From positions 5,208,001 to 5,272,000 of the forward strand of contig NZ_CP114205.1 of assembly GCF_027497495.1 (NCBI RefSeq): 64,000 nt of DNA, given 5' to 3'. The DNA comes from Streptomyces tubercidicus (GTDB lineage: Bacteria; Actinomycetota; Actinomycetes; Streptomycetales; Streptomycetaceae). Position numbers and translations under genes: made by a program. Each line of letters starts with the position of its first letter. Positions within the stretch are counted from its first letter, which is position 1. Under the pieces are notes generated by a model. It was given only the letters and a program-made list of their open reading frames with translations. It ran no database searches and was not told the origin of the DNA. Shown here one piece after another: positions 8,438-15,902 of the stretch.

Positions 8438-8895
8438 GTGCTGACCTGAAGAACTTTACACGAACTCGGAGGGTGCTCCGTACCCGCGACCGCGCTGCTC
8501 ACGCGCTCGGCCCATGTGATCCCTGCCACTCGCGACGGCCTCCACTTCACTCCGCCACTCCCAGGGGAAATCTCCTCTCGTATAGGGCAAAAGCCACTTG
8601 ATCTTGAGATCTTCGCTCGACGACTGCCGGAATTGTCACGCGATGAGTAACTTTGCGCCGCCTATCACCATCAACCACCAATTGCCTCATCAACATGCGA
8701 TATCTCCTACCGGTTGAGAGGCTGAGGCGAGCGCTGCGGCGCGAGAACTAAACATTGTCCAGAGGGTGCAGTTCATGGCGTTCATCACTCATCTTGTGCC
8801 TGCCGCAACCCCACCCTCCACAGCAACGTCTGCCAGGACGCGCGCCCCGGACCGGGTCCCCGGGACTCGCCCCTCCATCGGAAAGGTTGATCGTC
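8438..8895. other. Intergenic region between tRNA-Lys copy 1 and the SsgA-like gene
   Basis: This 458-base stretch carries the divergent promoters of the tRNA (minus) and the SsgA-like gene (plus). The 8580-8740 part is AT-rich (for example CTTGATCTTGAGATCTTC), and no reading frame with proper codon bias is visible. In-frame codons run back from the SsgA-like gene to 8755, but that section has no family similarity, and a better ribosome site lies at 8879-8885. Confidence 0.5.
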
Positions 8896-9315
8896 GTGGT
8901 GTCGACAGCCAAGCGCACCCTTGAGATGCGGCTCATCCTCGGGCCGGACGAAGCAGTTCCGGTGGCCGGCCGGTTCAGCTACCGCAGTGACCGCCCGTAC
9001 GAGGTCGAGGTTGCCTTCATCAGTCGCGGCCAGACGGTCGCCACCTGGCTGTTCGCCCGTGAGCTGCTGCTGGCCGGGCTGCACGACGAGGCAGGGGAGG
9101 GGGACGTACGGGTGTGGTCCTTCCGCCGGCCGGGCGAACCGCGCCGCGTCCATATCGAGCTGTCCACCGACGACAGCGTCTGCGAGCTGTCGGTGCGCGC
9201 GACGGAACTCACCGCCTGGCTGGAACAGACCGTGGCGATCGTGCCGCCCGGCGACGAGGGCGGCTACCTCGACATGGACGCTCACCTGGCCCGGCTGTTC
9301 GCGGGGAAATGTTGA
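8896..9315 (+). CDS. SsgA-like protein (SALP), sporulation / cell-division regulator
   Basis: The protein has 139 residues from GTG at 8896, preceded by GGAAAGG. The length is typical for the SsgA-like family. The family pattern is clear: an N-terminal MRLILGPDEAVPVAGRFSY strand, then DRPYEVEVAF, TVATWLFARELLLAGL, GDVRVWSF and a final LDMDAHLARLF helix. SALPs are confined to morphologically complex actinomycetes and steer septum placement, peptidoglycan synthesis and spore-wall events. SsgB, for example, recruits FtsZ. This member does not resemble SsgA itself at its N-terminus, and I cannot assign it to a lettered subgroup. Its stop overlaps the start of an unrecognised downstream gene (TGATG), implying joint expression. 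Confidence 0.85.
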   Translation: MVSTAKRTLEMRLILGPDEAVPVAGRFSYRSDRPYEVEVAFISRGQTVATWLFARELLLAGLHDEAGEGDVRVWSFRRPGEPRRVHIELSTDDSVCELSVRATELTAWLEQTVAIVPPGDEGGYLDMDAHLARLFAGKC

Positions 9316-10709
9316 TGGGGGACACGGCGATCACGAAGACGACCACGGCCGGCCCGGCGAGCGCGCCCGGCCCGGCGAGCGCAACCGGAACGGTGATCAC
9401 GGCAGGACAGCCGGTGTCGACGGCCGGGCCCGGCAGCAGCGGCATACCGTCCGGCACCGGCGGCACACCGTCCGGCACGGGTGGCATACCGCCAGGCCCC
9501 GGCATACCGCCCTCCACCGCCCCTGCCCCCGACGCCACCCCCGGCCCCCCGCTGCTCCCGGCCGCGCGCCGCGCCGACGCAGACCCGGACGGTCCCGCCA
9601 ACTCAGTCGATTCCACCAACTCGGCCAACGCGGCCAACTGTGCCGACTCCGCCCTCACCACCCCCATCACGCCCCACGACCCCTGCGCGCACGGCTTTCT
9701 GCCCGAGCGGCCGCCCGTCCGTTCCCTGATCGGCACCTGGACCCGGCTGGACGCCATGGCCCGCGCGGCCGCGATCGCGCCCGACCGGGAGGCCGCCGTC
9801 GCGCTCGTCGAACGGGCCCGCCGCGCCGGTGAGTTGGCCGCCCTCCGGCAACGCGTCTCGCGGCTCTCGCTGCGTAACGCGGAGGCCGCCGCCATGCGGG
9901 TCGCGGTGATCGCGGTGTCCTGCGGCTGGTGTGGGATCGACCCTCAGGCGCCGGCCGCACGGGAGGTCGCCGACGAGGCGTTCCTCGACCTCTGGGCGGC
10001 GATCGCGCACCGTATCGACCACGATCAGTTCGTCGCGCTGCCCACCCTCGCGCTCCACAACTGGGCCCCGGAACGCAAACCCCGCCGCCATATCCCCATC
10101 GACCAACTGGCCCGCACCGAGACGCTGGTACCGATCGTCCGCTGGGCCCCGGAAGGCCAACCGCTCAGCCGCCTGGACCGGTTGATGCTGGCCGCGACCC
10201 GCCTGGAGGCGCACGGGATCTGGCTCTTCCGGCTGGCCGAGACCCTGGCGGGCCGGTCGCCCGACGACTCCTCCACCCCGACGGCGCTGCGCCGTCTGGT
10301 CCGGGTCCAGCACGCACTGCGCGGCCAGCTCCTCGCCGAGGCGGCGGAACTGTCGGCCGCACCGGCCACTCCGCAGCAGCGCGCGGTGCTCGGCGCGCTC
10401 GTCGCACAGAGCGCCCTGGAACCGCCGGTGCTCCAGGCCGCCGACGCGGTCCTGGGCATCGGCGCCCGACGACTGCGGGAGGGCCGACGGCAGCTGCTGC
10501 GGCGCCATCTCCCGGCACAGCACCGTGCCTGGCTCAGCGCGATGGACCGGCACTGCGCCCCCGTACGCACCCTCGCCCACCGCGGCGGCCCCGACGCGGC
10601 CGTCTATCGCGAGGCCCAGGAGTCCCTGATCGCTCTCCGCCGTACGTATACGGCACTGGTGCAGGCCGCGGCCCGCCCCACGGCCTCTCCCCTCACCCGG
10701 GCGGCCTGA
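9315..10709 (+). CDS. Unrecognised protein coupled to the SsgA-like gene
   Basis: The protein has 464 residues from the ATG at 9315, which overlaps the SALP stop (TGATG) with GGGGA 7 bases upstream. Residues 1-120 are low-complexity Gly/Pro/Thr/Ser with a recurring PSGTGGIP-type unit. The remaining 340 residues look globular, mostly alpha-helical, soluble and Arg/Ala/Leu-rich. They include VIAVSCGWCGIDP, HIPIDQLARTETLVPI and several amphipathic helices near the C-terminus. There is no signal peptide or membrane segment. I do not recognise a family. The tight coupling suggests a partner of the SALP in septation or spore-wall assembly, but that is inference only. Confidence 0.75.
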   Translation: MGDTAITKTTTAGPASAPGPASATGTVITAGQPVSTAGPGSSGIPSGTGGTPSGTGGIPPGPGIPPSTAPAPDATPGPPLLPAARRADADPDGPANSVDSTNSANAANCADSALTTPITPHDPCAHGFLPERPPVRSLIGTWTRLDAMARAAAIAPDREAAVALVERARRAGELAALRQRVSRLSLRNAEAAAMRVAVIAVSCGWCGIDPQAPAAREVADEAFLDLWAAIAHRIDHDQFVALPTLALHNWAPERKPRRHIPIDQLARTETLVPIVRWAPEGQPLSRLDRLMLAATRLEAHGIWLFRLAETLAGRSPDDSSTPTALRRLVRVQHALRGQLLAEAAELSAAPATPQQRAVLGALVAQSALEPPVLQAADAVLGIGARRLREGRRQLLRRHLPAQHRAWLSAMDRHCAPVRTLAHRGGPDAAVYREAQESLIALRRTYTALVQAAARPTASPLTRAA

Positions 10710-10865
10710 CCGGACGCGCTCCTCCTGCTGCCCACGCCGCCCCGCCCCGCGCATCCGACCGCGACCGGGGCGGCCTCTGACGCTGCCCTCGGCCCGTACA
10801 CCGGGCCGGGCCGCACCTTGGCGCGGACATGCCAGCCACGCTGACCGAGGGGGCCAACACAACGA

Positions 10866-10899
10866 AGTGGGCGTCCCCGGAGAACCGGAAACGCCCACT
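10866..10899. terminator. Hairpin terminator downstream of tRNA-Lys copy 2
   Basis: AGTGGGCGT pairs with ACGCCCACT (9 bp), with an inner CCGG/CCGG pairing. It lies 7 bases from the tRNA end on the minus strand and may also stop plus-strand transcripts from the 464-residue gene. Confidence 0.75.
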
Positions 10900-10906
10900 C
10901 GATACG

Positions 10907-10980
10907 TGCGCCGCCAGGGACTCGAACCCCGGACCCGCTGATTAAGAGTCAGCTGCTCTAACCAACTGAGCTAGCGGCGC
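10907..10980 (-). tRNA. tRNA-Lys (anticodon CTT), copy 2
   Basis: The mature sequence is identical to copy 1 (74 bases, CTT anticodon in loop CTCTTAA, no encoded CCA). Its upstream side on the minus strand has a TAGTAT -10-like box followed by the same GTCAGC leader seen at the other copies. Confidence 0.97.
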
Positions 10981-11112
10981 GCGCTGACGAAAGAAATACT
11001 ACCTGGTCGAGAGGGGTGCTCAGGACCACGGCCGCGACCGCCACCGTCCGGCACCGCTGCTCGGCACCGTCCCGCCCGACACTGCCGCCGGGACCGCGTG
11101 GCCCGCCCCCGC

Positions 11113-11871
11113 TCAGATCGCCAGCGACAGCAGCACCGGAGCGGCCTGCCGGTTGAGGGTGTCCGCGGCCTGGCGCAGCCGGTGGGCGTGTTCCAGTGGC
11201 ATGGACAGGGCGAGGCAGCCGACCGTCGCGCCGGCGGTGATCGGGACCGCCGCGCAGACCGTGCCCACCGCGTACTCCTGGAGGTCGAGCACGGGGACCG
11301 TGGGCGGCTGGCTGTCGAGCTTGTGGAAGAGCACCTTCTCGTTGGTGATCGTCCGCGAGGTGAGCCGGGCGGTCTTGTGGCGGGAGAGGTGGTCCTTGCG
11401 GCCGTCGTGGTCGAGCTGCGCGAGCAGGCACTTGCCGATCGCGCTGGCATGCGCCGTGCGGCGGAATTCGGCCCACTCGTTGACCTTGGGGGCCAGCGGT
11501 CCGTCGGCGTAGTGGAGGATCTTCACCTCGCCGTCGATGTACCGGCTGATGTAGACCGCCGCGCCGACCGAGTCGCGCAGCTGGTCGAGGGTGAGCTGGA
11601 GCTTGTCGCGGAGCGCCTGGTCGCGGTCGCCGCCCGTGCCGAGGAGCAGCAGCGATTCGCCGGTGAGGTACGCCCCGTCCATGGTCTGCTCGACATAGCC
11701 CTCGCGCCGCAGCATGGACAGCATGTGGCCGAGCTGGCCCGGCGACAGCCCCGTCTCGCGGGCGATCTCCGCATCGGTCACGCCCTCGGCGTGCCGCGAG
11801 ACCGTTTCGAGCACGCGAAGGGCGTACTGCACCGAATGGAACGGCGCGGTCGGCTCGGGCTTCAGCGCCAC
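11113..11871 (-). CDS. IclR-family transcriptional regulator
   Basis: The protein has 252 residues. The N-terminal winged helix (about 8-70) has SVQYALRVLETVSRHAEGVT, then the recognition region IARETGLSPGQLGHMLSML and GYVEQTMDGAYLTG in the wing. The C-terminal IclR effector domain (about 85-250) contains VGAAVYISRYIDGEV, HASAIGKCLLAQL and YAVGTVCAAVPITAGATVGCLALS. The gene lies downstream of the ehu-type importer on the same strand, separated by a hairpin terminator, and upstream of tRNA-Lys copy 2. By position it is the likely regulator of the importer and the adjoining catabolic genes. It resembles the SsgR-type branch found near ssgA in other species, and an SsgA-like gene lies nearby, so a developmental role is an alternative. 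Confidence 0.88.
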   Translation of the reverse strand: MALKPEPTAPFHSVQYALRVLETVSRHAEGVTDAEIARETGLSPGQLGHMLSMLRREGYVEQTMDGAYLTGESLLLLGTGGDRDQALRDKLQLTLDQLRDSVGAAVYISRYIDGEVKILHYADGPLAPKVNEWAEFRRTAHASAIGKCLLAQLDHDGRKDHLSRHKTARLTSRTITNEKVLFHKLDSQPPTVPVLDLQEYAVGTVCAAVPITAGATVGCLALSMPLEHAHRLRQAADTLNRQAAPVLLSLAI

Positions 11872-12080
11872 GGTGTCCCCCTAGCAGGTTGTTACCGCTT
11901 GCGTCGTGACCGCCGCCCGGTGGCCACGGCCGGGGCTGGCGCGGCCGGTCCCGGGCAACGGGGCTTCCCTCACGATAGCGGCCAACGGCCGTCGAGGGAG
12001 GGGGTCTTGACTGAAAAGAAGCGCGCCCCGGGCTTCCGCGCCGGTCCTCGCGGCGCTGGCATATGCCAAGGTCACGGTGG

Positions 12081-12110
12081 GGTGGCGGACCCCGGAAGAG
12101 GCCCGCCACC
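12081..12110 (-). terminator. Terminator of the EhuABCD-type operon
   Basis: GGTGGCGG pairs with CCGCCACC around a 14-base loop, 26 bases beyond the ehuA stop on the minus strand. Confidence 0.65.
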
Positions 12111-12136
12111 CGAACTCACCGTTTTCTGCGCGTCGT

Positions 12137-12979
12137 TCAGAGCACGGCGCTGAGGAATTCCCGGGTGCGCTCGTGCTCCGGCTCGGTGAAGATCTTCTCC
12201 GGGGAGCCGGATTCGATCACCCGGCCGGCGTCGAACATCAGCACGTCGTCGGAGATGTCCCGGGCGAAGTTCATCTCATGGGTGACGCAGAGCATCGTGA
12301 TGTCCGTGGTGTGCGCGATGTCCCGCAGGACGTCGAGCACCCCGGCCACCAGCTCGGGGTCGAGCGCCGAGGTCACCTCGTCCAGCAGCAGCACCTGCGG
12401 ACGCATCGCCAGCGCACGGGCGATGGCCACCCGCTGCTGCTGGCCGCCGGAGAGCTGGGTCGGGTACTTGTCGAGGTGCTCGGTCAGGCCCACCAGATCG
12501 AGGAGTTCGCGGGCCCGCTCCTCGGCGGCGTCCTTCTCCATCCCCAGGACGTGCACCGGCGCCTCGGTGATGTTCCGCAGCACCTTCATGTTGGGGAAGA
12601 GGTTGAACTGCTGGAACACCATGCCGATGTTCTTGCGCACCTCGCGGATGTGCTTCTCCCCGGCCGGGACGAGCTTGCCGCCCTTCTCCTCGTGCGTCAG
12701 ATACTCGCCGCCGACCTTGATGGTGCCCTCGTCGGGCTTCAGCAGCGTCATCAGCAGCCGCAGGATCGTGGTCTTGCCGGAGCCGGACGGGCCGATGAGG
12801 GTGACGTGCTTGCCCGAGGAGACGGTGAAGTCCAGCGAGTCCAGGACGGTGTTGGTCCCGAACCGCTTGGTCACGTGGTCGAAGCGGATCAGCTCGGTGC
12901 CGCCCCCGGACTCGGTCCGGTCGGGGCCGCCGTCCGCCGGGTGGGCCGTTTCTTTCGAGGGGGTGCTGTCAGCGGACAA
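12137..12979 (-). CDS. ehuA: Polar amino acid / ectoine-type ABC transporter ATP-binding protein
   Basis: The protein has 280 residues. After a 28-residue Thr/Asp/Gly-rich extension the ATPase core begins (LIRFDHVTKRFG). Walker A is GPSGSGKT, the Q-loop is GMVFQQFNLFP, the signature is LSGGQQQR, Walker B is VLLLDEVTSALDPE and the switch His is in CVTHEMNFARD. The insertion KVGGEYLTHEEKGGKLVPAG fits the EhuA subgroup of the GlnQ-like family. The best start is TTG inside the ehuD coding end (11-base overlap); a later start would cut the acidic extension only. It energises the importer with EhuC, EhuD and EhuB and is the last gene of the operon. Confidence 0.9.
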   Translation of the reverse strand: MSADSTPSKETAHPADGGPDRTESGGGTELIRFDHVTKRFGTNTVLDSLDFTVSSGKHVTLIGPSGSGKTTILRLLMTLLKPDEGTIKVGGEYLTHEEKGGKLVPAGEKHIREVRKNIGMVFQQFNLFPNMKVLRNITEAPVHVLGMEKDAAEERARELLDLVGLTEHLDKYPTQLSGGQQQRVAIARALAMRPQVLLLDEVTSALDPELVAGVLDVLRDIAHTTDITMLCVTHEMNFARDISDDVLMFDAGRVIESGSPEKIFTEPEHERTREFLSAVL

Positions 12980-13622
12980 GACGACGCTCCAGGGCTCGCA
13001 GGAGGAGAGAAGTGGGGTAGGAGATGACCACGAAGAGGATGCCGACGACGGTGATCGGCTCCAGGTAGTCGAAGGTGGTCGCGCTGATGCTGTTCGCCTG
13101 GAACAGCATGTCGGCGACGGTGATCCCGGCCAGCAGCGGGGTGTCCTTGAACATCGCGATGACGTAGTTGCCGAGCGCGGGCACGACCCGGCGGAACGCC
13201 TGCGGCAGGATCACCGCGATCCAGGTGCGCCGGCGTGGCAGGTTCAGCGCCGTGGCGGCCTCCCACTGGCCGGGCGGCACCCCGTCGATACCGGCGCGGT
13301 AGACCTCGGAGGTGTACGTCGAGTAGTGCAGGCCCAGGCCGATGACGCCGGTGGTCAGCGGTGCGAAGGTGAGCCCCCAGCCGGGCAGCACGAAGAACAG
13401 GAAGAACAGCTGCACCAGCAGCGGGGTGTTGCGGATGAACTCGACGAAGACGCTGACCGGCCAGGTCACCCAGCGGGTCGGGGAGCGCAGGGCCATCGCC
13501 CAGACCAGCCCGAGCGCGAAGGACACCAGCGAGCCGTAGATGGTCGCCTGGATGGTGATCCACAGCCCCTGGAGAATCTGGGGCATGATCTCGCCGATGT
13601 AGCTCCATGACCAGTTGTTCAC
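12969..13622 (-). CDS. ehuD: ABC transporter permease, EhuD-like
   Basis: The protein has 217 residues with five predicted transmembrane segments in the HisM/GlnP style. The N-terminal amphipathic WSYIGEIMPQILQGLWITIQ precedes the membrane core. The EAA-type cytoplasmic loop is EAATALNLPRRRTWIAVILPQAF. The GTG start overlaps the ehuC stop (GTGA) and the C-terminus overlaps ehuA by 11 bases. With EhuC it forms the membrane channel. Substrate class (ectoine, hydroxyectoine or another polar zwitterion) cannot be read from a permease. Confidence 0.9.
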   Translation of the reverse strand: MNNWSWSYIGEIMPQILQGLWITIQATIYGSLVSFALGLVWAMALRSPTRWVTWPVSVFVEFIRNTPLLVQLFFLFFVLPGWGLTFAPLTTGVIGLGLHYSTYTSEVYRAGIDGVPPGQWEAATALNLPRRRTWIAVILPQAFRRVVPALGNYVIAMFKDTPLLAGITVADMLFQANSISATTFDYLEPITVVGILFVVISYPTSLLLRALERRLVR

Positions 13623-14350
13623 GGCTTTCCTCCGGTGGCCAGCGCCTCGGGGCCCTGCTTCTCGACGGGCAGTTTGCGGGAGAACCAGCCCTCTCCCTTG
13701 GGTACCGCCCGGCCGACCGACGCCTTGGCGCGGCGCTCCAGCACCCGCATGATCCGGGTCATCACGAACGCGACCGCGAAGTACAGGACGAGGATGATGC
13801 CGTAGATCTCGGCACTCTGACCCGTCGACAGCCGGGCCAGCTTGGCCTGGAAGGTGAGTTCGCCGATGGACAGCAGCGACGCCAGTGCGGTGCCCTTGAG
13901 CAGCTCGATCAGCAGGTTGTTGAACGGCGGCATCATCTCGGGGACGGCCTGCGGCAGCAGCACCTTCCGCAGCCGCTGCCAGGGCGTGAAGCTCAGCGCG
14001 ATGGCCGCCTCACGCTGGGCGGGTGCCACCGCCTGCAGCGCGCCGCGGACGATCTCGGAGCCGTACGCGCCGTACGACAGCCCCAGCGCCAGGGTGCCGG
14101 CCCAGATGCCGACCAACTGCCAGCCCAGCAGCGGCAGTGCGAAGAACAGCCAGAACATCAGCACCAGTGCCGAGGTGCCGCGGAAGAACTCCACATAGAC
14201 ACCCGACAGAAAGCGGACGATCCAGAACCGCGAGGTGCGTGCCAGACCGATGCCGAAGGCGACGGCAGCGGCCAGGGCGGCGCTGTAGACCATCAGCTGG
14301 ATGGTGATCCACAGCCCTTCGAAGAACAGTTGCCACAACGCGCCGGTCAC
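13619..14350 (-). CDS. ehuC: ABC transporter permease, EhuC-like
   Basis: The protein has 243 residues with a GTG start overlapping the ehuB stop (GTGA). LWQLFFEGLWITIQLMVYSA leads into a multi-spanning HisM-type permease. The EAA loop is QREAAIALSFTPWQRLRKVLLPQAVPEM, here given as its central motif around EAAIALSFTPWQ. The C-terminus (about 215-243) is a basic cytosolic tail. It is paired with EhuD as a heterodimeric channel, and all four genes overlap, so expression is tightly coupled. Confidence 0.9.
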   Translation of the reverse strand: MTGALWQLFFEGLWITIQLMVYSAALAAAVAFGIGLARTSRFWIVRFLSGVYVEFFRGTSALVLMFWLFFALPLLGWQLVGIWAGTLALGLSYGAYGSEIVRGALQAVAPAQREAAIALSFTPWQRLRKVLLPQAVPEMMPPFNNLLIELLKGTALASLLSIGELTFQAKLARLSTGQSAEIYGIILVLYFAVAFVMTRIMRVLERRAKASVGRAVPKGEGWFSRKLPVEKQGPEALATGGKP

Positions 14351-15258
14351 TTTTTACAGAGCTCCTTCGCGGTGAGGTCGGTCATGAACTCCTTGGTGAA
14401 GCCGTACGGCTTGGCGATACGCAGGAGTTCGCCGCTCTTCTTCATCTTCTGCAGCTCGTTGTTGAAGGCGTCGCGGAGCTTGGTCTCACCGAGCCGGAAG
14501 CCGTAACCGCCGCCGTCCCGCTGGGGTTTGCCGTCGACCACCGGCGTGAACGGGCTGGTCATCTCCACCTTGGGATGCCCGCCCGTCTTGAGCGCCTCGA
14601 TCATGGTCAGCGCGGTGCCGGCGAAGACATCGATACGGCCCGCTTCCAGGGCCTCCATTCCGGCGATCTGGTCACCGTAGGTCTGGATCTCGTCCTTCTT
14701 GACGCCATTGCCGACCGCGTAGTCGATCTCCGCATAGCCGATACCGGAACCCATCCGGTATTTCCCCCTGGCGATATCCGCATAGGAGTGGATCTTGTCC
14801 GGGTTTCCCTTGCGTACGAGAAAGGCGTCCTTGCTCTCGTAATCCGGGTCGGAGAAGAGGACGGCCGCACACCGGGCCTTGTTGATGAACATGCCCGCGA
14901 CGATCACGTCGTACTGGAAGGAATGCAGGCCGGGCACCAGTGCCTGGAATTCCACCGGCACCGGCTCGAAATTCTTGACCCCCAGCCGCCGGAAGATCGT
15001 CTTGGCGACGGCCGGGGCCTCGCCGGTGAGTTCGCCCTTGCTGTTGATCGAGGCATAGGGCGGTTCGCTGGCGATTCCCATGCGGACGGTGCCTTTTTTC
15101 CGCAGGTCTTCGAGGAGGTGCCCGCCGCCGGTCGCGCCCGACACATCGACCCGTGAGCAGCCCGTGGCCGCTCCCATCGCACCCGTCGCGCCGAGCGCCG
15201 CTACCCCCGCGAGCAGCGAGCGGCGGCGGATGCCGCTTGCCAATTTTCTCTTGATCAT
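14347..15258 (-). CDS. ehuB: Substrate-binding lipoprotein, EhuB-like
   Basis: The protein has 303 residues from the ATG after AGGAGAACACCAAA. The N-terminus has a twin-arginine-type stretch (GIRRRSLLAG) and a lipobox ending MGAATGC, so export as a Tat lipoprotein is likely. The mature part is an SBP_bac_3 fold: TVRMGIASEPPYASINSKGE, FEPVPVEFQALVPGLHSFQY, DVIVAGMFINKARC, SDPDYESKDAFLVRKGN and VFAGTALTMIEAL. It is closest in pattern to the EhuB ectoine/hydroxyectoine-binding group. It is the first gene of the operon, divergent from DUF3830 across 137 bases. Confidence 0.88.
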   Translation of the reverse strand: MIKRKLASGIRRRSLLAGVAALGATGAMGAATGCSRVDVSGATGGGHLLEDLRKKGTVRMGIASEPPYASINSKGELTGEAPAVAKTIFRRLGVKNFEPVPVEFQALVPGLHSFQYDVIVAGMFINKARCAAVLFSDPDYESKDAFLVRKGNPDKIHSYADIARGKYRMGSGIGYAEIDYAVGNGVKKDEIQTYGDQIAGMEALEAGRIDVFAGTALTMIEALKTGGHPKVEMTSPFTPVVDGKPQRDGGGYGFRLGETKLRDAFNNELQKMKKSGELLRIAKPYGFTKEFMTDLTAKELCKK

Positions 15259-15327
15259 TTTGGTGTTCTCCTGTGGTGGAGCCATGGGCGCGCGGCTACC
15301 CGAACGCCTCATATATATGCCGATCGT

Positions 15328-15345
15328 TTCCAGCCCTTGATGGAA
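15328..15345. promoter_or_regulatory. Inverted repeat between ehuB and the DUF3830 gene
   Basis: TTCCA and TGGAA arms are separated by 8 bases in the 137-base divergent promoter region, beside an ATATATAT tract near 15311 that could be part of a -10. It is a candidate operator, possibly for the IclR regulator. No second copy was confirmed, so confidence is low. Confidence 0.35.
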
Positions 15346-15395
15346 GCGCCGCGGACTTGTTCCGTACGCCGGTATTGCCCACCTACGATCGGGGC

Positions 15396-15896
15396 ATGAC
15401 CGATCGCTTCATCGAAGTCTCCCTGGACAAGCGCGGCGTGAGCTGCACGGCCAAGTTGCTCGACGACCGCGCGCCGATCACCTGCAATGCCGTATGGGAC
15501 GCCCTCCCACTCGGCGGCGACGTCTACCACGCCAAGTACGCCCGTAATGAGATCTACGCGCTGCTGGCACCGTTCGCTCCCGAGGAGCCGCCGCTGGAGA
15601 ATCCGACGATCACCCCGATCCCTGGCGACCTCTGCTACTTCACCTTCACCGACACCCAACTGGGCACCAAGTCCTACGGTTACGAGAGCAAGGCCGCACA
15701 CCAGGGCCGCGCCACCGTCGTCGATCTCGCGCTGTTCTACGAGCGCAACAATCTACTGATCAACGGTGACGCGGGCTGGGTGCCGGGCATCGTATGGGGC
15801 AGTGTCGTCGACGGTCTGGACCGGATGGCCGATGCCTGCCAGGACCTGTGGCGGGCCGGCGCGCTGGGCGAGACCCTCACCTTCCGGCGGGCCTGA
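15396..15896 (+). CDS. DUF3830 family protein
   Basis: The protein has 166 residues. DUF3830 members are small cyclophilin-like beta-barrel proteins of unknown activity. The pattern is seen as FIEVSLDKRGVSCTAKLLDD, then TCNAVWDALPLGGDVYHAKY, RNEIYALLAPF, GDLCYFTF and a C-terminal GLDRMADACQDLWRAG. There is no signal peptide, so it should be cytosolic. It is divergent from the ehuB operon and converges on the amidase gene with a 6-base gap. DUF3830 genes recur beside amidases and solute importers in other actinobacteria and proteobacteria, so a step in catabolism of the imported compound is plausible, but no reaction is known. Confidence 0.85.
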   Translation: MTDRFIEVSLDKRGVSCTAKLLDDRAPITCNAVWDALPLGGDVYHAKYARNEIYALLAPFAPEEPPLENPTITPIPGDLCYFTFTDTQLGTKSYGYESKAAHQGRATVVDLALFYERNNLLINGDAGWVPGIVWGSVVDGLDRMADACQDLWRAGALGETLTFRRA

Positions 15897-15902
15897 GGAA
15901 GC

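Noticed and set aside
11113..11871. Naming the IclR protein SsgR because an SsgA-like gene is near
   Set aside because: The SALP gene is not like SsgA at its N-terminus and the two genes are on opposite strands with another gene and a tRNA in between, so the pairing is not supported.
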